From contig OX387612.1 in assembly GCA_947568835.1 (NCBI GenBank), positions 5,146,001-5,210,000 of the forward strand: a stretch of DNA of 64,000 nt, read 5' to 3'. The notes under the pieces are model-generated. The model searched no databases. It was not told the DNA's origin and saw only the letters and a program-made list of their open reading frames with translations. Position numbers and translations under genes: made by a program. The DNA is from Protonemura montana. Taxonomy: Eukaryota; Arthropoda; Insecta; Plecoptera; Nemouridae. This document shows positions 12,171-24,009 of this stretch, piece after piece (position 1 is the stretch's first letter; each line of letters begins with the position of its first letter).

Positions 12171-12910
12171 ACCCCCTTAAGCTTTACAGAACGGTTTATA
12201 TTTTTTATACCGCAAAATCGTCCATTGTTTAGTAAATCTTTTTTTTTTTTTTTTTTTTTGAGTTAAATTCCAAGAAATATTGTGTTTAACTATAATAAGA
12301 GGATTTTTACTGATAGCACCACATGCATTTAATTTTAATAGCGGTGCTTATTTTCATCCGATCTGACAAAACTCGTGCGTTTATAAATGATTTTTTATAT
12401 ACCTACTCATGTCTACTTTATCTAGCAATAGTTTTCCTCGTATTGTACTTTTTTCATTTCTACCCCCAGACTATTAATTGAAAATCAACATCTATTACAT
12501 TTACATCCGTTCGACAGTCATATCTTCTACCTCGAGCGCCTCAGGTATCTTGTCCCCATTTAATTTATATATAAGTGGCAAAAACGCGAGTTTTTTTAAT
12601 CTATTACTCGGTCTGTCAAATTAACAGATTTTCTCTAGCGGGAAATCTGATTTTCTCCTGCAAATATTAAGAATGAATTTGTTAATTTTAAGCAAATTAT
12701 GATTTCTACTGCATTAAACCTCTGTTTCCTGATGTTATTCTACCAACGAATAACAAATAAATAATCCTCGTACCTTAAGGAAGTTAAGGAAGTTGGGACC
12801 GTCAAACTCTGATATTATTTTCTGTAAAATTATAATAATATTAAAAAGATACTAATAATAATTGTATTTGTCCAGATCGATTAAAATACGCTAATATTGA
12901 TGATTGTGTT
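12171..12910. other. Unassigned AT-rich sequence
   Basis: Includes a poly-T tract at 12239-12259. Nothing else supported. Confidence 0.5.
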
Positions 12911-13387
12911 TAGCGAGGCACTGTTTTGACAACGGGCCATGTGGCACTGGTCTAGTGGCGTTAGTAAATTAGCCTAACTAAGCCTAGAAGGGAGGAATGG
13001 AAACTCGGTGCCGACACGTAGCCTACTCCTGTCGTATAGCCCCAAGGAGACAACTGGTTTAACCTTCCGTAGGACGGTACAATGCGAACAGCAGGATTCC
13101 TCCACAAATCTATGCTGTCAAGAAGTTGATAAGCAAAGCGAGTGAAGTTGCTGTACTAACTTTCATCCCTCCAACCTCTCTCCCGAACAGAACTGGTCAT
13201 GTGTATGATGGTCACCCATTCAATACCTGACCCAGCGCAGTGTCGCTTAACTTGCATCCCTCCAACCTCTCTCCCGAACAGAACTGGTCATGTGTATGAT
13301 GGTCACCCATCCAATACCTGACCCAGCGCAGTGTTGCTTAACTTCGGTGATCTCATGAGAACCGGTGTTTCCAACACGCCAAACCGT
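12911..13387 (-). mobile_element. 5S SINE with an internally duplicated 5S segment
   Basis: A near-complete minus-oriented copy. The segment from TTCATCCCTCC-type sequence through the 5S B half (TGACCCAGCGCAGTGT) occurs twice in a row (about 13160-13250 and 13251-13341), joined at the TTAACTT sequence. The same junction is seen in the larger amplification at 62.4 kb. Confidence 0.88.
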
Positions 13388-14474
13388 TTATTTGACACTT
13401 TTTCTAGGTCTGGCCAAATTTATCAAAAGTTCAGTGACTTTTTTGCGGAATTAAGACCATCCTATCGTCGAGTCTGTTTTTTTTGCAGCCAGTGTAAAAT
13501 ACCCCATTGAGCAAATGTCGATTGAAAATTAATTATCGTAATTCCGTCCTGTCAGCAAACTGCACTTACAAACGGACAAATATTTTGGCTGGCGCTTATC
13601 AGCGATTTGAAATTCAGGGATACTAAAGTCGCAAGTTAGAGTGAAACTGTCAAGAAACAGACCAAACTGAGAAAACGTCCCATGGCCCCACCTTTAAAGT
13701 GAGAAAGATAATAATCAAGTATGTTGTAAAATAAAAAATTAAACTCTGTGTACCAAAGAATGATTTTTCAAACATTTATTTACATTGCCTTGTGCGCTCT
13801 TCTGAACTTAGAAAAACAGTGTAATTTTGAGGTTCATTTTTTGAAGAAAAAAAAAATAAAATAAAAAAACTTTGCTGAACTAAGTTAAATTCTTTATCTA
13901 CAACATAGTCGACTTCTAGAATTCTAGCTTCGATGGTACGGCCAGCAAACGTATGCCAAGATTGGTTTGACATTTCTAAGATTCTTTTCCCTTAAATTCT
14001 AATAAAACCTCGGGAGTAAAGCCTCACAGACGTCATCGAACGCGCCTGTTTACTCCTAAAGAAATTGGGGGACGATTCCATCCATGTATTGCTGAATGCT
14101 AACAGACTTCAAACTTTTCAAACTTTCAATTGTCGGTCCATTCTTCTCCATTCATGCGCAATCTAGTGGATAAGTTAAGAAGAGCGAATTCCAATCATCA
14201 AAATCTTGGGATTGGCATTGGTATGTAAAGAAAAACTCAGCAGCTAGGCACTACTAGATTATTGTCACATTCGTCAGTGATATATCGTCACATTCAATGT
14301 GGAGATAATCCAGTGAACGATAGCCACCTTTTTCCGATCCTGGTTTTGCTGGACAATCAATATCCACGGCTTTTTTCGACGCCATGTTTGCAACACCATG
14401 CACGATACGTGCAATGTGGTGATAGTCCGGTGGAATATCGCCACATCTAGCGTGACGATAATCCAGTGACGGGA
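13388..14474. other. Unassigned sequence
   Basis: No supported feature except the degenerate short repeats near 14262-14470, next to the 43-bp array. Confidence 0.45.
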
Positions 14475-15100
14475 CATATGACTCTGCCCCAGTGCAACTT
14501 TCACGTGTTCGACTGGGCATGTGACTCTGCCCCAGTGCAACTTTCACGTGTTCGATTGGGCATGTGACTCTGCCCCAGTGCAACTTTCACGTGTTCGACT
14601 GGGCATGTGACTCTGTCCCAGTGCAACTTTCACGTGTTCGACTGGGCATGTGACTCTGTCCCAGTGCAACTTTCACGTGTTCGACTGGGCATGTGACTCT
14701 GTCCCAGTGCAACTTTCACGTGTTCGACTGGGCATGTGACTCTGTCCCAGTGCAACTTTCACGTGTTCGACTGGGCATGTGTCTCTGCTCCAGTGCAACT
14801 TTCACGTGTTCGACTGGGCATGTGTCTCTGCTCCAGTGCAACTTTCACGTGTTCGACTGGGCATGTGGCACTGTCCCAGTGCAACTTTCACGTGTTCGAC
14901 TGGGCATGTGACTCTGCCCCAGTGCAACTTTCACGTGCTCGACTGGGCATGTAACTCTGCTCCAGTGCAAATTTCACGTGTTCGACTGGGCATGTGACTC
15001 TGCCCCAGTGCAACTTTCACGTGTTCGACTGGGCATGTGACTCTGCCCCAGGGCAACTTTCACGTGTTTGACTGGGCATGTGACTCTGTCCCAGTGCAAC
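14475..15100. repeat. 43-bp E-box tandem repeat, locus 2 (about 15 units)
   Basis: Same unit and orientation as 5197-6026. A short degenerate region (14262-14470) with repeated GTGGxGATA(A/G)TCC(A/G)GTG motifs lies at its left edge. Confidence 0.95.
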
Positions 15101-15320
15101 TTGCTCGCTCTTGCGTCACTTCTGGTGCTCTTTTCTTGCTCCGAGAATTTCGACGGTGCAATTGGGAAACAAATGAATGCACTGACAGCTAGTGATCACG
15201 TGTTCGGTTGGGAGCGCTCTCGCTCGGAGCTGAGGCAAACACGGTATGATTTCCAGCATGATTTCATCGAGAAAGTTTCACCCTGGTGCAGTTCACCATA
15301 TATTTTATGTTTTCCATTTA
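15101..15320. repeat. Conserved right flank of the 43-bp array, locus 2
   Basis: TGCTCGCTCTTGCGTCACTT, GAATTTCGACGGTGCAATTG, GGAGCGCTCTCGCTCGGAGC and TCATCGAGAAAGTTTCACCC match the flank at 56.3 kb over nearly its full length. Confidence 0.8.
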
Positions 15321-15679
15321 AATTTGGAGCAAATTCGAGTGTTTTTTCTTATTAAATTGTCTAGAGACTACTTCAGCAAACTCAAATAATCATCATATGC
15401 ATTTTGATAGTAAGGATAGTTAGGGTATATGACTCTAAATTTAGTCCACAGCGGCATTTCCTTTCTGTAAAAATAATTATTTTTATAAATTTTATTTGCA
15501 AGACCTGATTAAAAGGGTAGATAAAGTTTTTTCTGGAACTCAGTTGCATCGATTTCGAGCAACGGGTCTATGTTCACGAAATTAGTAACAGTTATAATTA
15601 CCTCCGAAAAATGCTAGCTGTCAGAACAGTGTGAGTGAAATTCATTGCCGATGCAATGCAGATCTATTTCAAGTGTTGT

Positions 15680-15912
15680 CCTGATGGTAAGGGGTGGGGG
15701 TAGGTACATGAGTTGACAACACAGCTTAGATGGTCGAGTCGAGACGGGTTGAAATGTTGACACCTGACAAGATGGACATGAATCGAACAAAGACCCTCCT
15801 GATGGGAAGGGGTGGTGGTAGGTACGTGAGTTGACAACACAGCTTAGATGGTCGAGTCGAGACGGGTTGAAATGTTGACACCTGACAAGATGGACATGAA
15901 TCGAACAAAGAT
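15680..15912. repeat. 118-bp tandem repeat, locus 2 (2 units)
   Basis: Same unit and orientation as 9423-10222. The right flanks of both loci share ACC(A/T)ATT-type sequence only weakly (AGCTATTGGAAACTTTAAAA versus ACCTATTAAAAAGTTAAAAA). Confidence 0.92.
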
Positions 15913-16449
15913 CCTTATTATTACCTATTAAAAAGTTAAAAAATGTATGCAACTTTGTTTTTGGGATAGGTACACTGTACCGAAATGCCGCATAATTAGT
16001 CTTCTTGGTTTCAGGAGATACTCTTATAAGCTTGGGTTCCACACTTCCAATTACTTCTTCAGCTTGCTTAGGGGCTTGACGCTATGTTTACGTTTGTCCT
16101 TATCGTGGTTATAGGGACTTGGCGAAGCTGAATAATGCACCAGAGTGAAACTAATTATCAACGCGTGCTTTTAGCTTTGTTTTCCACGGACCAGTTAAAC
16201 TTTGTAGCGGCTTAGGCGCTTGAAACCGAAGAACCAGCGCAAAGCTGAGAATTCTTGACCAAGAAAATTAATTTTGATAACAAACCCGTAAGCAATGACT
16301 TACTAATCTGTTTGAAACATAATAGTATATTAATCTTAAATGGAGAGAGATATTTTGATTGTAAGGGAAGGTATCATAAAGTTTTTTTTTACCTTTTTCT
16401 TTAGTCAAAGATGGATTGTTTGATTAAAAGTTTTACCAGCAGGCGGAAT
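15913..16449. other. Unassigned sequence downstream of opsin exon 3
   Basis: Searched on the minus strand for a TM4 exon (tryptophan-rich, GW..Y.PEG-like); none recognised. Confidence 0.45.
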
Positions 16450-16870
16450 TCTATGCTCTATTCAGGTTATTTAAAAACAGCTGGCTGGATCCTATGCTCT
16501 ATCCAGGTTATTTGAGATAACCAGGCTGGATCCTATGCTCTATCCAGGTTATTTGAGATCAGCTGACTGGATTCTATGCTCTATCCAGGTTATTTGAGAT
16601 CAGCTGGCTGGATCTTATGCTCTATCCAGGTTATTTTAGATCAGCTTGCCGTATCCTAAAATCTATCCAGGTTATTTGAGATCAGCTGGCTGGATCCTAT
16701 GCTCTATCCAGGTTATTTGTGATCAGCTGACTGGATCCTATGCTCTATCTAGGTTATTTGAGATCAGATGGCTAGATCCTATAATCTATCCAGGTTATTT
16801 GAGATCAGCTGACTGGATTCTATGCTCTATCCAGGTTATTTGAGATCAGCTAGCTGGATCCTATGCTCTA
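16450..16870. repeat. 41-bp tandem repeat, locus 1 (about 10 units), next to opsin exon 3
   Basis: The unit is GGCTGGATCCTATGCTCTAT plus CCAGGTTATTTGAGATCAGCT. The array ends 22 bp from the GTAAGC donor of the TM3 exon, inside the downstream intron. Confidence 0.94.
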
Positions 16871-16883
16871 TAGAGCATAGGAT
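16858..16883. repeat. Perfect 26-bp palindrome at the array end
   Basis: ATCCTATGCTCTA is followed directly by its reverse complement TAGAGCATAGGAT. The last array unit has turned back on itself with no spacer, 9 bp short of the splice donor. Confidence 0.9.
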
Positions 16884-16897
16884 TTTCTCTTGCTTAC

Positions 16898-17043
16898 CTT
16901 TTGTGCGCCTAGCTGAGTGACCCTCCAGTTTGCTGACAGCGGCTTGGCAGTGATAACCATGTACCGTTCGATGGCGATCGCCGTCAAGGTCACTATGGAG
17001 TTCATTCCAGAGAGACCGACGCCAAACGCATAAGACTGGCACC
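16898..17043 (-). CDS. Opsin-family GPCR, third coding exon (TM3, ERY motif)
   Basis: This minus-strand exon has a pyrimidine tract and TATTTCAG acceptor (17044-17046) and a GTAAGC donor (16892-16897). It supplies two bases completing Gly103 and 48 codons, Cys104-Lys151. Cys104 is the TM3 disulfide cysteine. Tyr107 is three residues on, the site of the vertebrate rhodopsin counterion; Tyr is usual there in bistable opsins. Glu128-Arg129-Tyr130 is exactly 24 residues after the cysteine, as in rhodopsin. The stretch TLTAIAIERYMVIT resembles melanopsin (TLTAIALDRYLVIT), so a melanopsin- or arthropsin-like Gq opsin is the best guess; ERY instead of DRY is unusual there, and a ciliary opsin is not excluded. 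A light-sensing or other non-visual role is inferred from the family. TM4-TM7 exons were not found in 1-16890. A SINE lies just upstream and a 41-bp array just downstream. Confidence 0.85.
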
Positions 17044-17065
17044 CTGAAATAGAAGGGAAGCGTGA

Positions 17066-17515
17066 AACGCCGAACGGTTTGACGTGTTGGCAACACCGGT
17101 TCTCGTGAGATCACCGAAGTGAAGCAACACTGCGCTGAATCAGGTATTGGATGTGTGACCATAAAACGCATGACCAGTTCTGTTCGGGAGAGAGGTCAGT
17201 GGGATGAAAAATACTATATAGAAACTTCACTCGCCTTGCCTTTCAACCTCTTGACAGCATTTATTTATGGAGGATTCCTGCTTTTCGTTTTGTACTGTTC
17301 TTCGGAAGGGGTTTTAAACCGGTGGTTCTCTTTGTTCTTTTCGACAGGAGTAGGCCATATGCCGGCACCGGACTTCGTTTTATTTCTCCTACGCTTGGGT
17401 GGGTTTATCATCATCCACCCATTCACCGATGACATAAGACTAGTGTTACAGAGTTCGTTGTCAAAACAATGCGTCGTTAAACACCAAGAAACAAAGAGGA
17501 TTTAATCGATCATTA
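17066..17515 (+). mobile_element. 5S SINE inside opsin intron 2, next to the exon 3 acceptor
   Basis: A near-complete copy from GAACGGTTTGACGTG to the GTCGTTAAACACCAAG tail. Its first base lies only about 20 bp from the acceptor of the TM3 exon. The opsin gene runs the other way, so the branch point for that splice would have to lie inside or beside the SINE. Confidence 0.88.
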
Positions 17516-17756
17516 ACCTTGGCCTCCCTGCCTTATCTCTGCTTGTCGATGACTAGAGGCACAAGTTACAAACTAGTTCTGTTCGTTAGCAAAAACAAGT
17601 TTTAGTTCTCTACACCAGAGCTTGTTCGTTAGCGCAGCTCGTCCCAAAAGTTAACAAACTAACTTACACATACTCAGGTTTTTTTTTTAATAATTGCCCG
17701 GTGCCAGCTTAAAAATACAAATGACAAAACTGGACATTGTACCAAATGACTGGCTC

Positions 17757-17893
17757 TACGGACTGGCTTTTCAGTGTACCGTTAAAAATCTAACAGTTCG
17801 TTAATTTTTTATTGACCTTGCAGCCGCCAGTCAGAAGATCCTTTTTTTTTATTAACGGTTAGTTAATCACTTAACGGGCCGCTAAAAAACCGA
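17757..17893. mobile_element. Short MITE-like palindromic element
   Basis: Imperfect inverted ends: GGACTGGCTTTTCAGTG on the left and, reversed, GGTCGGTTTTTTAGCGG on the right, each followed by a CCGTTAA-type block. Similar sequence at 24588-24690 shows it is dispersed. Confidence 0.6.
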
Positions 17894-18849
17894 CCTTAAG
17901 TTGGCAAACAAAGCTACTTAAACCATTACATATTAAGGTAGAGTCATGTGTATGAACGCTAATATTAAACGTCCTTGCATTGAGTTTAAAGGTATTGTCG
18001 AGAGTCCCAGCGCTAATATCAATCGTTCTGCGTTAGAGCAAAAGTTTTGTCACACCATTTTTTAAAACGGCCAACTTTTCGAACGAAACACTCCACCTAG
18101 AACTGCTTGTGAAGCGAATGCCTCGTTTTTTCACTAATAAATCTCTGACAAAGCAGATGGGAAATTTAGAAGAATTGCAATTTTAAAAATGGAAATTTGT
18201 TATGAAGCCAGAATACCCCTGAGGTGTTTGGTTAATACCATGTTCACGGAACGGCAGCCTTAAACAAACATGGAGTAACAGGCAGATATTTAGGAACAAA
18301 ATGAATAATGCTCTTTCCATATTGACTCGAGCTCCCTTGCCTTAGGTAATCACAAACTCTCACCGCAATTACTCTGAGAGAATACCAGGTGGTGATGTAG
18401 ATCTGGTAAGTCGGATGTTGCCGAAATAACAATACATTTGCGTGTGTGTTAGATTTCGGCATAGTCTTATCACCGACTTAGCAATGTCAATTGTCTTAAA
18501 TCTCCTTTGTAGATAGCGATCTTACAGCAGTCTCGCAGTTAAGTAATTGAGTGGGATCTTTGCGATCTCTATGTATCAATGTGGATAATTTAATTCTAAG
18601 GTGGCCATTTTGTCGACAAATTTAAATGAAATGGCTTATTTGTGGTTTTTAGCGAAGCACTGGTTTTAAATCTAGGCTATGGCGACGGATAATGTGATGA
18701 ACGGAACCTAGTTTAGAGGAAAATAGGGGAAATCTGGGACCGCTTCTAAGTCTTCTATGGTCAAAATTAGAAAGCACCAAGAAAACTAACAGCTTGACGT
18801 CTCTTTTCACCGGTACAACGCAAACAGCAGGATTTTACAAAAACTATTA
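17894..18849. other. Unassigned intronic sequence (opsin intron 2)
   Basis: Holds a fragment of repeat N near 17985. Open frames lack domains. Confidence 0.5.
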
Positions 18850-18965
18850 GAGCTGGGTTTTGAATGCTAAGTGAAAAACAACTAAATTTCTCAACGTTTC
18901 GTAACTTGTACCTGTTACTTTATCAAGGATTAAAACCCAGTTCAAATAGATTTTTTTTAAACTAT
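18850..18965. repeat. Dispersed repeat 'R', short copy
   Basis: GGGTTTTGAATGCTAAGTGA and GTAACTTGTACCTGTTACTT are kept. The part after TATCAAGGATTAAAACC is missing. Confidence 0.7.
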
Positions 18966-19009
18966 TGCTAATGTTAGATAAAATATACACGAGTGTAAAA
19001 ACCAGAACA

Positions 19010-19180
19010 ACAGGATTCCTCCACAAATCCATGCTGTCGAGAGGTTGATAAGCAAGGCGAGTGAAGTTGCTGTACTAACTTTCATCCTTCCAACCTCTCT
19101 CCCGAACAGAACTGGTCATGTGTATGATGGTCACCCATCCAATACCTGACTCAGCGCAGTGTTGCTAAACTTCGGTGATA
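19010..19180 (-). mobile_element. 5S SINE fragment
   Basis: A minus-oriented 5' half: AGGATTCCTCCACAAATCC, the TTCATCCTTCCAACC block and the 5S head as far as CTTCGGTGAT. The central domain and tail are missing. Confidence 0.8.
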
Positions 19181-19714
19181 ACACTATACCCGGTATTTTC
19201 ACTAAACAATCTATGAAACAGGTGAGAATGAATATAAAAAATAACTAACCATTCATCTCATTGCAACATTAACCTTTTAGTCCTTCAGGTATTATTTGAC
19301 ACTTTTTTCTTCTGAATGGTTATAGTTCTGAAAGCACTAGAGCTTATCATGAAAGTGCCGAAATTTCACGGATCCCTTGGCTTGTCATCGCCTTATGTCA
19401 CTTTTTGAAATTGTATAGACTCGAAAAAAGGTATGGAAGGTTCGCTCCATCGAGCCAGTTCAGCAACACATTCACTCCTCTCTAATAAAAGGATATTTAT
19501 GTAATCAATAAGAACCGGAATTACCATCCGGTAATAAATTCTCTTTACCAGTGAAGGTATTTAATTAAGAAGAAATAATCTCGGCGATTTTTAATGGTCA
19601 AAATTGGTTAAAAAATTGTTTGAAAAACTCTAAAATTAGCATTGAAATCATTAGACACCTCGGATTTAAGGACACATACCTATTGCCACAAATAGATTGA
19701 CTGATTTTAATAAA
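19181..19714. other. Unassigned intronic sequence
   Basis: No supported feature. Confidence 0.5.
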
Positions 19715-20372
19715 CTGGCTGGATCCTATGCCCTATCCAGGTTATTTGAGATCAGCTGGCTGGATCCTATACTCTATACAGGTTATTTGAGATCAGCTGA
19801 CAGGATCCTATGCTCTATCCAGGTTATTTGAGATCAGCTGGCTGGATCCTATGCTCTATCCAGGTTATTTGAGATCAGCTGGCTGGATCCTATGCTCTAT
19901 CCAGGTTATTTGAGACCAGCTGGCTGGATCCTAAAATCTATCCAAGTTATTTGAGATCAGCTGGCTGGATTCTATGCTCTATCCAGGTTATGTGAGATCA
20001 GCTGGCTGGATCCTATGCTCTATCCAGGTTATTTGAGATCAGCTGGCTGGATCCTTTGTTCTATCCAGGTTATTTGAGATCAGCTGGCTGGATCCTATGC
20101 TCTATCCAGGTTATTTGAGATCAGCTAGCTGGATCCTATGCTCTACCCAGGTTATTTGAGATCAGCCGGCTGGATCCTTTGTTCTATCCAGGTTATTTGA
20201 GATCAGCTGGCTGGATCCTATGCTCTATTTAGGTTATTTGAGATCAGCTGGCTGGATTCTATGCTCTATCCAGGTTATGTGAGATCAGCTGGCTGGATCC
20301 TATGCTCTATCCAGGTTATGTGAGATCAGCTGGCTGGATCCTATGCTCTATCCAGGTTATTTAAGATCAATG
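19715..20372. repeat. 41-bp tandem repeat, locus 2 (about 16 units), opsin intron 2
   Basis: Same unit and orientation as locus 1. A TTTGTTCTATCC variant recurs at about 20055 and 20177, roughly three units apart, suggesting block duplication. Confidence 0.94.
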
Positions 20373-22044
20373 GTTCACCAAAGCGATTATAAATAGATTA
20401 GTTGGGTTTACGCACGCCTTAGATTGACATCTGATGTTGCCCAATTTGCCGGTGCCTTGGCCGTGAGGCGAGCGCCTGATAACAACATTCCAGTGGCTGA
20501 TAGCATCGGGCCTATAAGACGGTAGCCAGTCCAAGCATCTGTCACAGTTTCTAAGATATCTCGCTACATAATGACTCGTGAGTACATTGATAAGGCACAA
20601 TTTGAAGCCAGGTTCAAGGTTGATTTCACCAGCATTGAGTTAAACTTAGTTTAAAATCAGTCTTAAGGTCAAATTTAGTTTTACTGATTTTATTACACTT
20701 CGAAATGTCTTAAAGAAAACTATCACAGAAATACAGAAAAAAAAAATAACTTAATTCACTTGAAATTGTGGTTTTTATTCAAGAATGCTTTGTTCTGTTA
20801 CTTCACAGAAAATTAATTTTTTAGCTTACTATTTTTGTTAAAAACTAGACAAATAAGACACGAGTCTTAAAACGATAAAACTACAGTTTTCCTTGTGCTT
20901 ATTTCCTTATAAAAATTGAACCTAAATCACTGAAAAATCTTAATTTTAAACAGCTTTTCGATTTCAAAGATAATATTGTCAAACAAAACTGTATTGTATT
21001 TCTGTGTCTTCTCTTGTGATTCTCTTATGATTAAAACTCTGTGTTTAAAACTAATTTTTCGTTGAAGTGCGTGTGATGTCAAAATTTACATGATTGATTC
21101 TTGTAAAATGTCATTGATTTAGGGAATATCAAATCTTGAGCTGAACTGAGTGTAGGTATACCAACTGTAGCTTAATGTTGGTAAAATACGCCAACACTGC
21201 GGTTAGCTTAGGTTAGGTTAGTTAAGAGCAATTGGGATTTATATATATATATATTTTTTTTATTTTAGCATTTTTCGACTATAAATCCATCTTAACTAAA
21301 AAAAAAATTCTATTCTTGTCCACACCATCTTAGCTAAGTCGCATATTTTGACACCGTTATTAACTTCTTGAGTACTAAACTGTTGTAGCTGATCCTGAAA
21401 AGTTTCACAAGATTTGTTTAGCAAACTTCAATTTGATCATTTCGTTTACCAACGTTCGAAAAAACAACTTTACAGACACGTTTTGATACAGATTTTCCAA
21501 AGTTTTCTAAACCTGTGCTAAGAAATTCAGCTTGTTACATTGGTAGCAAACATTCTTTGAAGAGACACGGATTTAATTTTTCTTGACTAACATTTTTTGA
21601 AGCTTTAGTGCTTTTTTTTAATTTCGTCCCACCCACAACGCAACTAAAACGTTTGCGCAGTCTTGTAATAAAAGCTAAGGACAATTTAAAAACAGAACAC
21701 ACAGCAAAAGTTGAACGCATTTTGTGGCAAATGGTTTTATTTTCCAAGCTTTGCACGAGCTTTACTGGGACAGTGCGGATTTTAAAACAATACCCTGCTG
21801 TGAAAAAAATAAATCGAAATCAAATCAATCATCAGTGCAAAACGCTTGCAACTACGGTTTACCTTTTTTCTATTCCCGTCTAGATTAAAGCTTATTTCAG
21901 TATGGCATTATTTGTTGGTTTAATGTGGTAATTATATTCCAGTTTCTGAATCGGGTGTTGATTCACACCATAATAGCGCGTAGTGAATCAAATTTGATGG
22001 ATGGAATATTTTCTATTAAATACTTTGAACAATCCGTTACCCAA
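20373..22044. other. Unassigned AT-rich intronic sequence
   Basis: Three TTAGG-like units at about 21202-21215 are too few to be telomeric. The missing first exon of the chitin-binding gene could lie here, but none was recognised. Confidence 0.45.
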
Positions 22045-22445
22045 AACGAACGGTTTGGCGTTTTGGAGACTAAACCGACGTTAAGCAACACTGTGCTGGG
22101 TCAGGTATTGGATGGGTGACCATCCTACACATGACCAGTTCTGTTCGGGAGAGAGGTTGGAGGGATAAAAGTTAGTACAACAACTTCACTCGCCTTGCTT
22201 ATCAACCTCTTGACAGTATGGATTTGTGGAGGAATCATGTTGTTTGCGTTGTACCGTCCTTCGGAAGGGACGTTAAGCCGGTGGTCCCCTTGATGCTCTT
22301 CGACAGGAGTAGGCTACGTGCCGGCACCGGGTTTCCCTTCCTTCTTTATGGGCTAGGTTAGGTTCATCATTTTCCTCAGCATCATCTGCTCATTCACTAA
22401 TGCCGTAAAGCCCGTTGTCAAAACAGTGCCTCGTTAAACCCCGTC
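22045..22445 (+). mobile_element. 5S SINE 0.3 kb upstream of the chitin-binding exon
   Basis: A plus-oriented copy with a shortened 5S head (part of the box A region is lost), a full central domain and the CTCGTTAAACCCCG tail. It lies in the presumed upstream intron of the chitin-binding gene. Confidence 0.86.
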
Positions 22446-22737
22446 GATTAATTATATAATCCCCTCTCTTCTCTTGCTGAATATGAATTATTAAAACCCA
22501 TCCAATCCTTATTTTGAATTTGCTTGAGATGTTTTCAACACTTAATCAATAAGCAGTCAGTTAAGAAAAGAAACAGCTATACTAACATTGTTCTAAGATG
22601 GTTTGCTGGTTGCTTACCAGCAAAAAAAATTTTTTTACAAATAATTACTATCGGGGCTATCGGGGCTATATGGAGAAAAAAAATTGAAGTAGCAAAATAT
22701 CCCCTAAAATGTGTTTTTTTATTTATTTATTTAACAG

Positions 22738-23579
22738 GATTCTTGCCATTAGTTCTTCTCCTTGCCGTCAGCGGCATTGCCGTCGGTCAATCATGCGAAG
22801 GGATCCTCGCCGATACACTGGCGCACCCTAGCGACTGCCGCTTTTACTACAACCTCTACCTGATGAGCTGCCCAAACGGCGAACTATACAACACCCAGAC
22901 CCGTCGCTGCAGCCCCGCAGCAGAAAGCCAATGCGGACAAACCACTAGCAACACCATTCCCACCGAAGAAACGTCCTCAACAGGTTCCTCCTCGACCACA
23001 TCCTCATGGGGATCTACGGGAACCACCGTTTCCACCGCAGCCACAACCACAGGAACAACCATTACCACTACTATGGGCGGTTCTAGCACAACTACCCAGA
23101 GTACCGGATCAACTACGACTGGTGTTACAACCAACGTGCCGACCGAAGGTTCAACAACGCCGAGGCCACCACGCTTCGAATGCCCGGCCGTTGACGATCC
23201 TGCCGTCAAGATCCGATATTCGCACGACTCAGACTGTGAGCTCTACTACCTCTGCGTTTCCGGTTCGGCAACTCTGTATAAATGCACCACTGGCAGCCAT
23301 TTCAGTCCCACGAAGAAAACGTGCCGCTTGGTAGAGGAGGCAGCTTGTGATCGGTGCCCTGTTGCCGAGGTTGCCAGATTGCAACATGAAAGTGTGTGCG
23401 CTTACTACTATAGATGTGAGGAAGGTTTGGCAGTTTTGTTTGCCTGCCCTGAGCCGTTAGAGTTCTCGCGTTCCGAGAGGGTTTGTGTCGAGCCGGAGGA
23501 TTCGTGGTGCACGTTGGAGGATGTTGTTTCGTCGTCGACTTCAGCTTCGTCGACTATTGCAGCTACGTTGAAGTTGTAG
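22738..23579 (+). CDS. Secreted three-domain peritrophin-A (CBM14) chitin-binding protein, terminal exon
   Basis: The exon starts after a T-rich tract and TTAACAG acceptor; the first two bases complete a Gly codon (phase 1). It encodes about 280 residues. A hydrophobic run FLPLVLLLAVSGIAVG is most of a signal peptide, so the upstream exon should supply only Met and a few residues; I could not place it. Domain 1 (22794-22934) has five cysteines and lacks the third of the usual six: YYNL replaces YYxC. A Ser/Thr-rich linker follows (22935-23178) and is a likely O-glycosylation region. Domains 2 (23181-23348) and 3 (23355-23510) each have six cysteines and the C-x-x-YY-x-C core. A short Ser-rich tail ends at TAG. 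CBM14 proteins bind chitin in the peritrophic matrix or cuticle, so this product is probably extracellular. The open frame continues upstream to 22524, but that AT-rich part looks intronic. The exon is nested in an intron of the opposite-strand opsin gene. Confidence 0.88.
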
Positions 23580-23648
23580 TGAACAGAGGAGACACGGAAT
23601 GGCTAATGGAATTTTGATAGAAATTACGTTTGTCTTGTTAATTGTTTA

Positions 23649-23654
23649 AATAAA
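23649..23654 (+). terminator. Polyadenylation signal of the chitin-binding gene
   Basis: AATAAA lies 70 bases after the stop codon of the chitin-binding exon, in AT-rich 3'UTR-like sequence. The cleavage site is not determined. Confidence 0.6.
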
Positions 23655-24009
23655 TAAGTTCAATTTGAAATGATTAGTTGAGTTTTAATGATTTTTCCTT
23701 ATATTTTTCTTTATTTCCCTTTGTTTCAGTATAGTTTAAGCAAATGTCACCAGATATTTAAGTTTACTACTTCCAAGTTCCTTTCTTGGCAATAAACCAA
23801 ACATGATATTAGCAAAACAGCATTCTTAAAACACCAAAATGATAAAATTAGTAGTATTTTAGATACCTTCAATGAAAAGTATCTTCTGTGAGCATCTTAA
23901 AATCAGATTCATAACATAAAGGCATAGGCAAGTATTCTCTAAAGCAGCACGAACCCGTCTCCATGAAGAAAAATTTGCTCCTCTTATGAGAATTTTTTAT
24001 GTTCCACGA

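Noticed and set aside
13388-15679. Downstream TM4 exon of the opsin gene
   Set aside because: I scanned the minus strand for tryptophan-rich TM4 and GW..Y.PEG-like sequence and saw none.
21198-21218. Interstitial telomere (TTAGG)n
   Set aside because: Only about three imperfect units; GGTTAGGTT also occurs inside the 5S SINE by descent.
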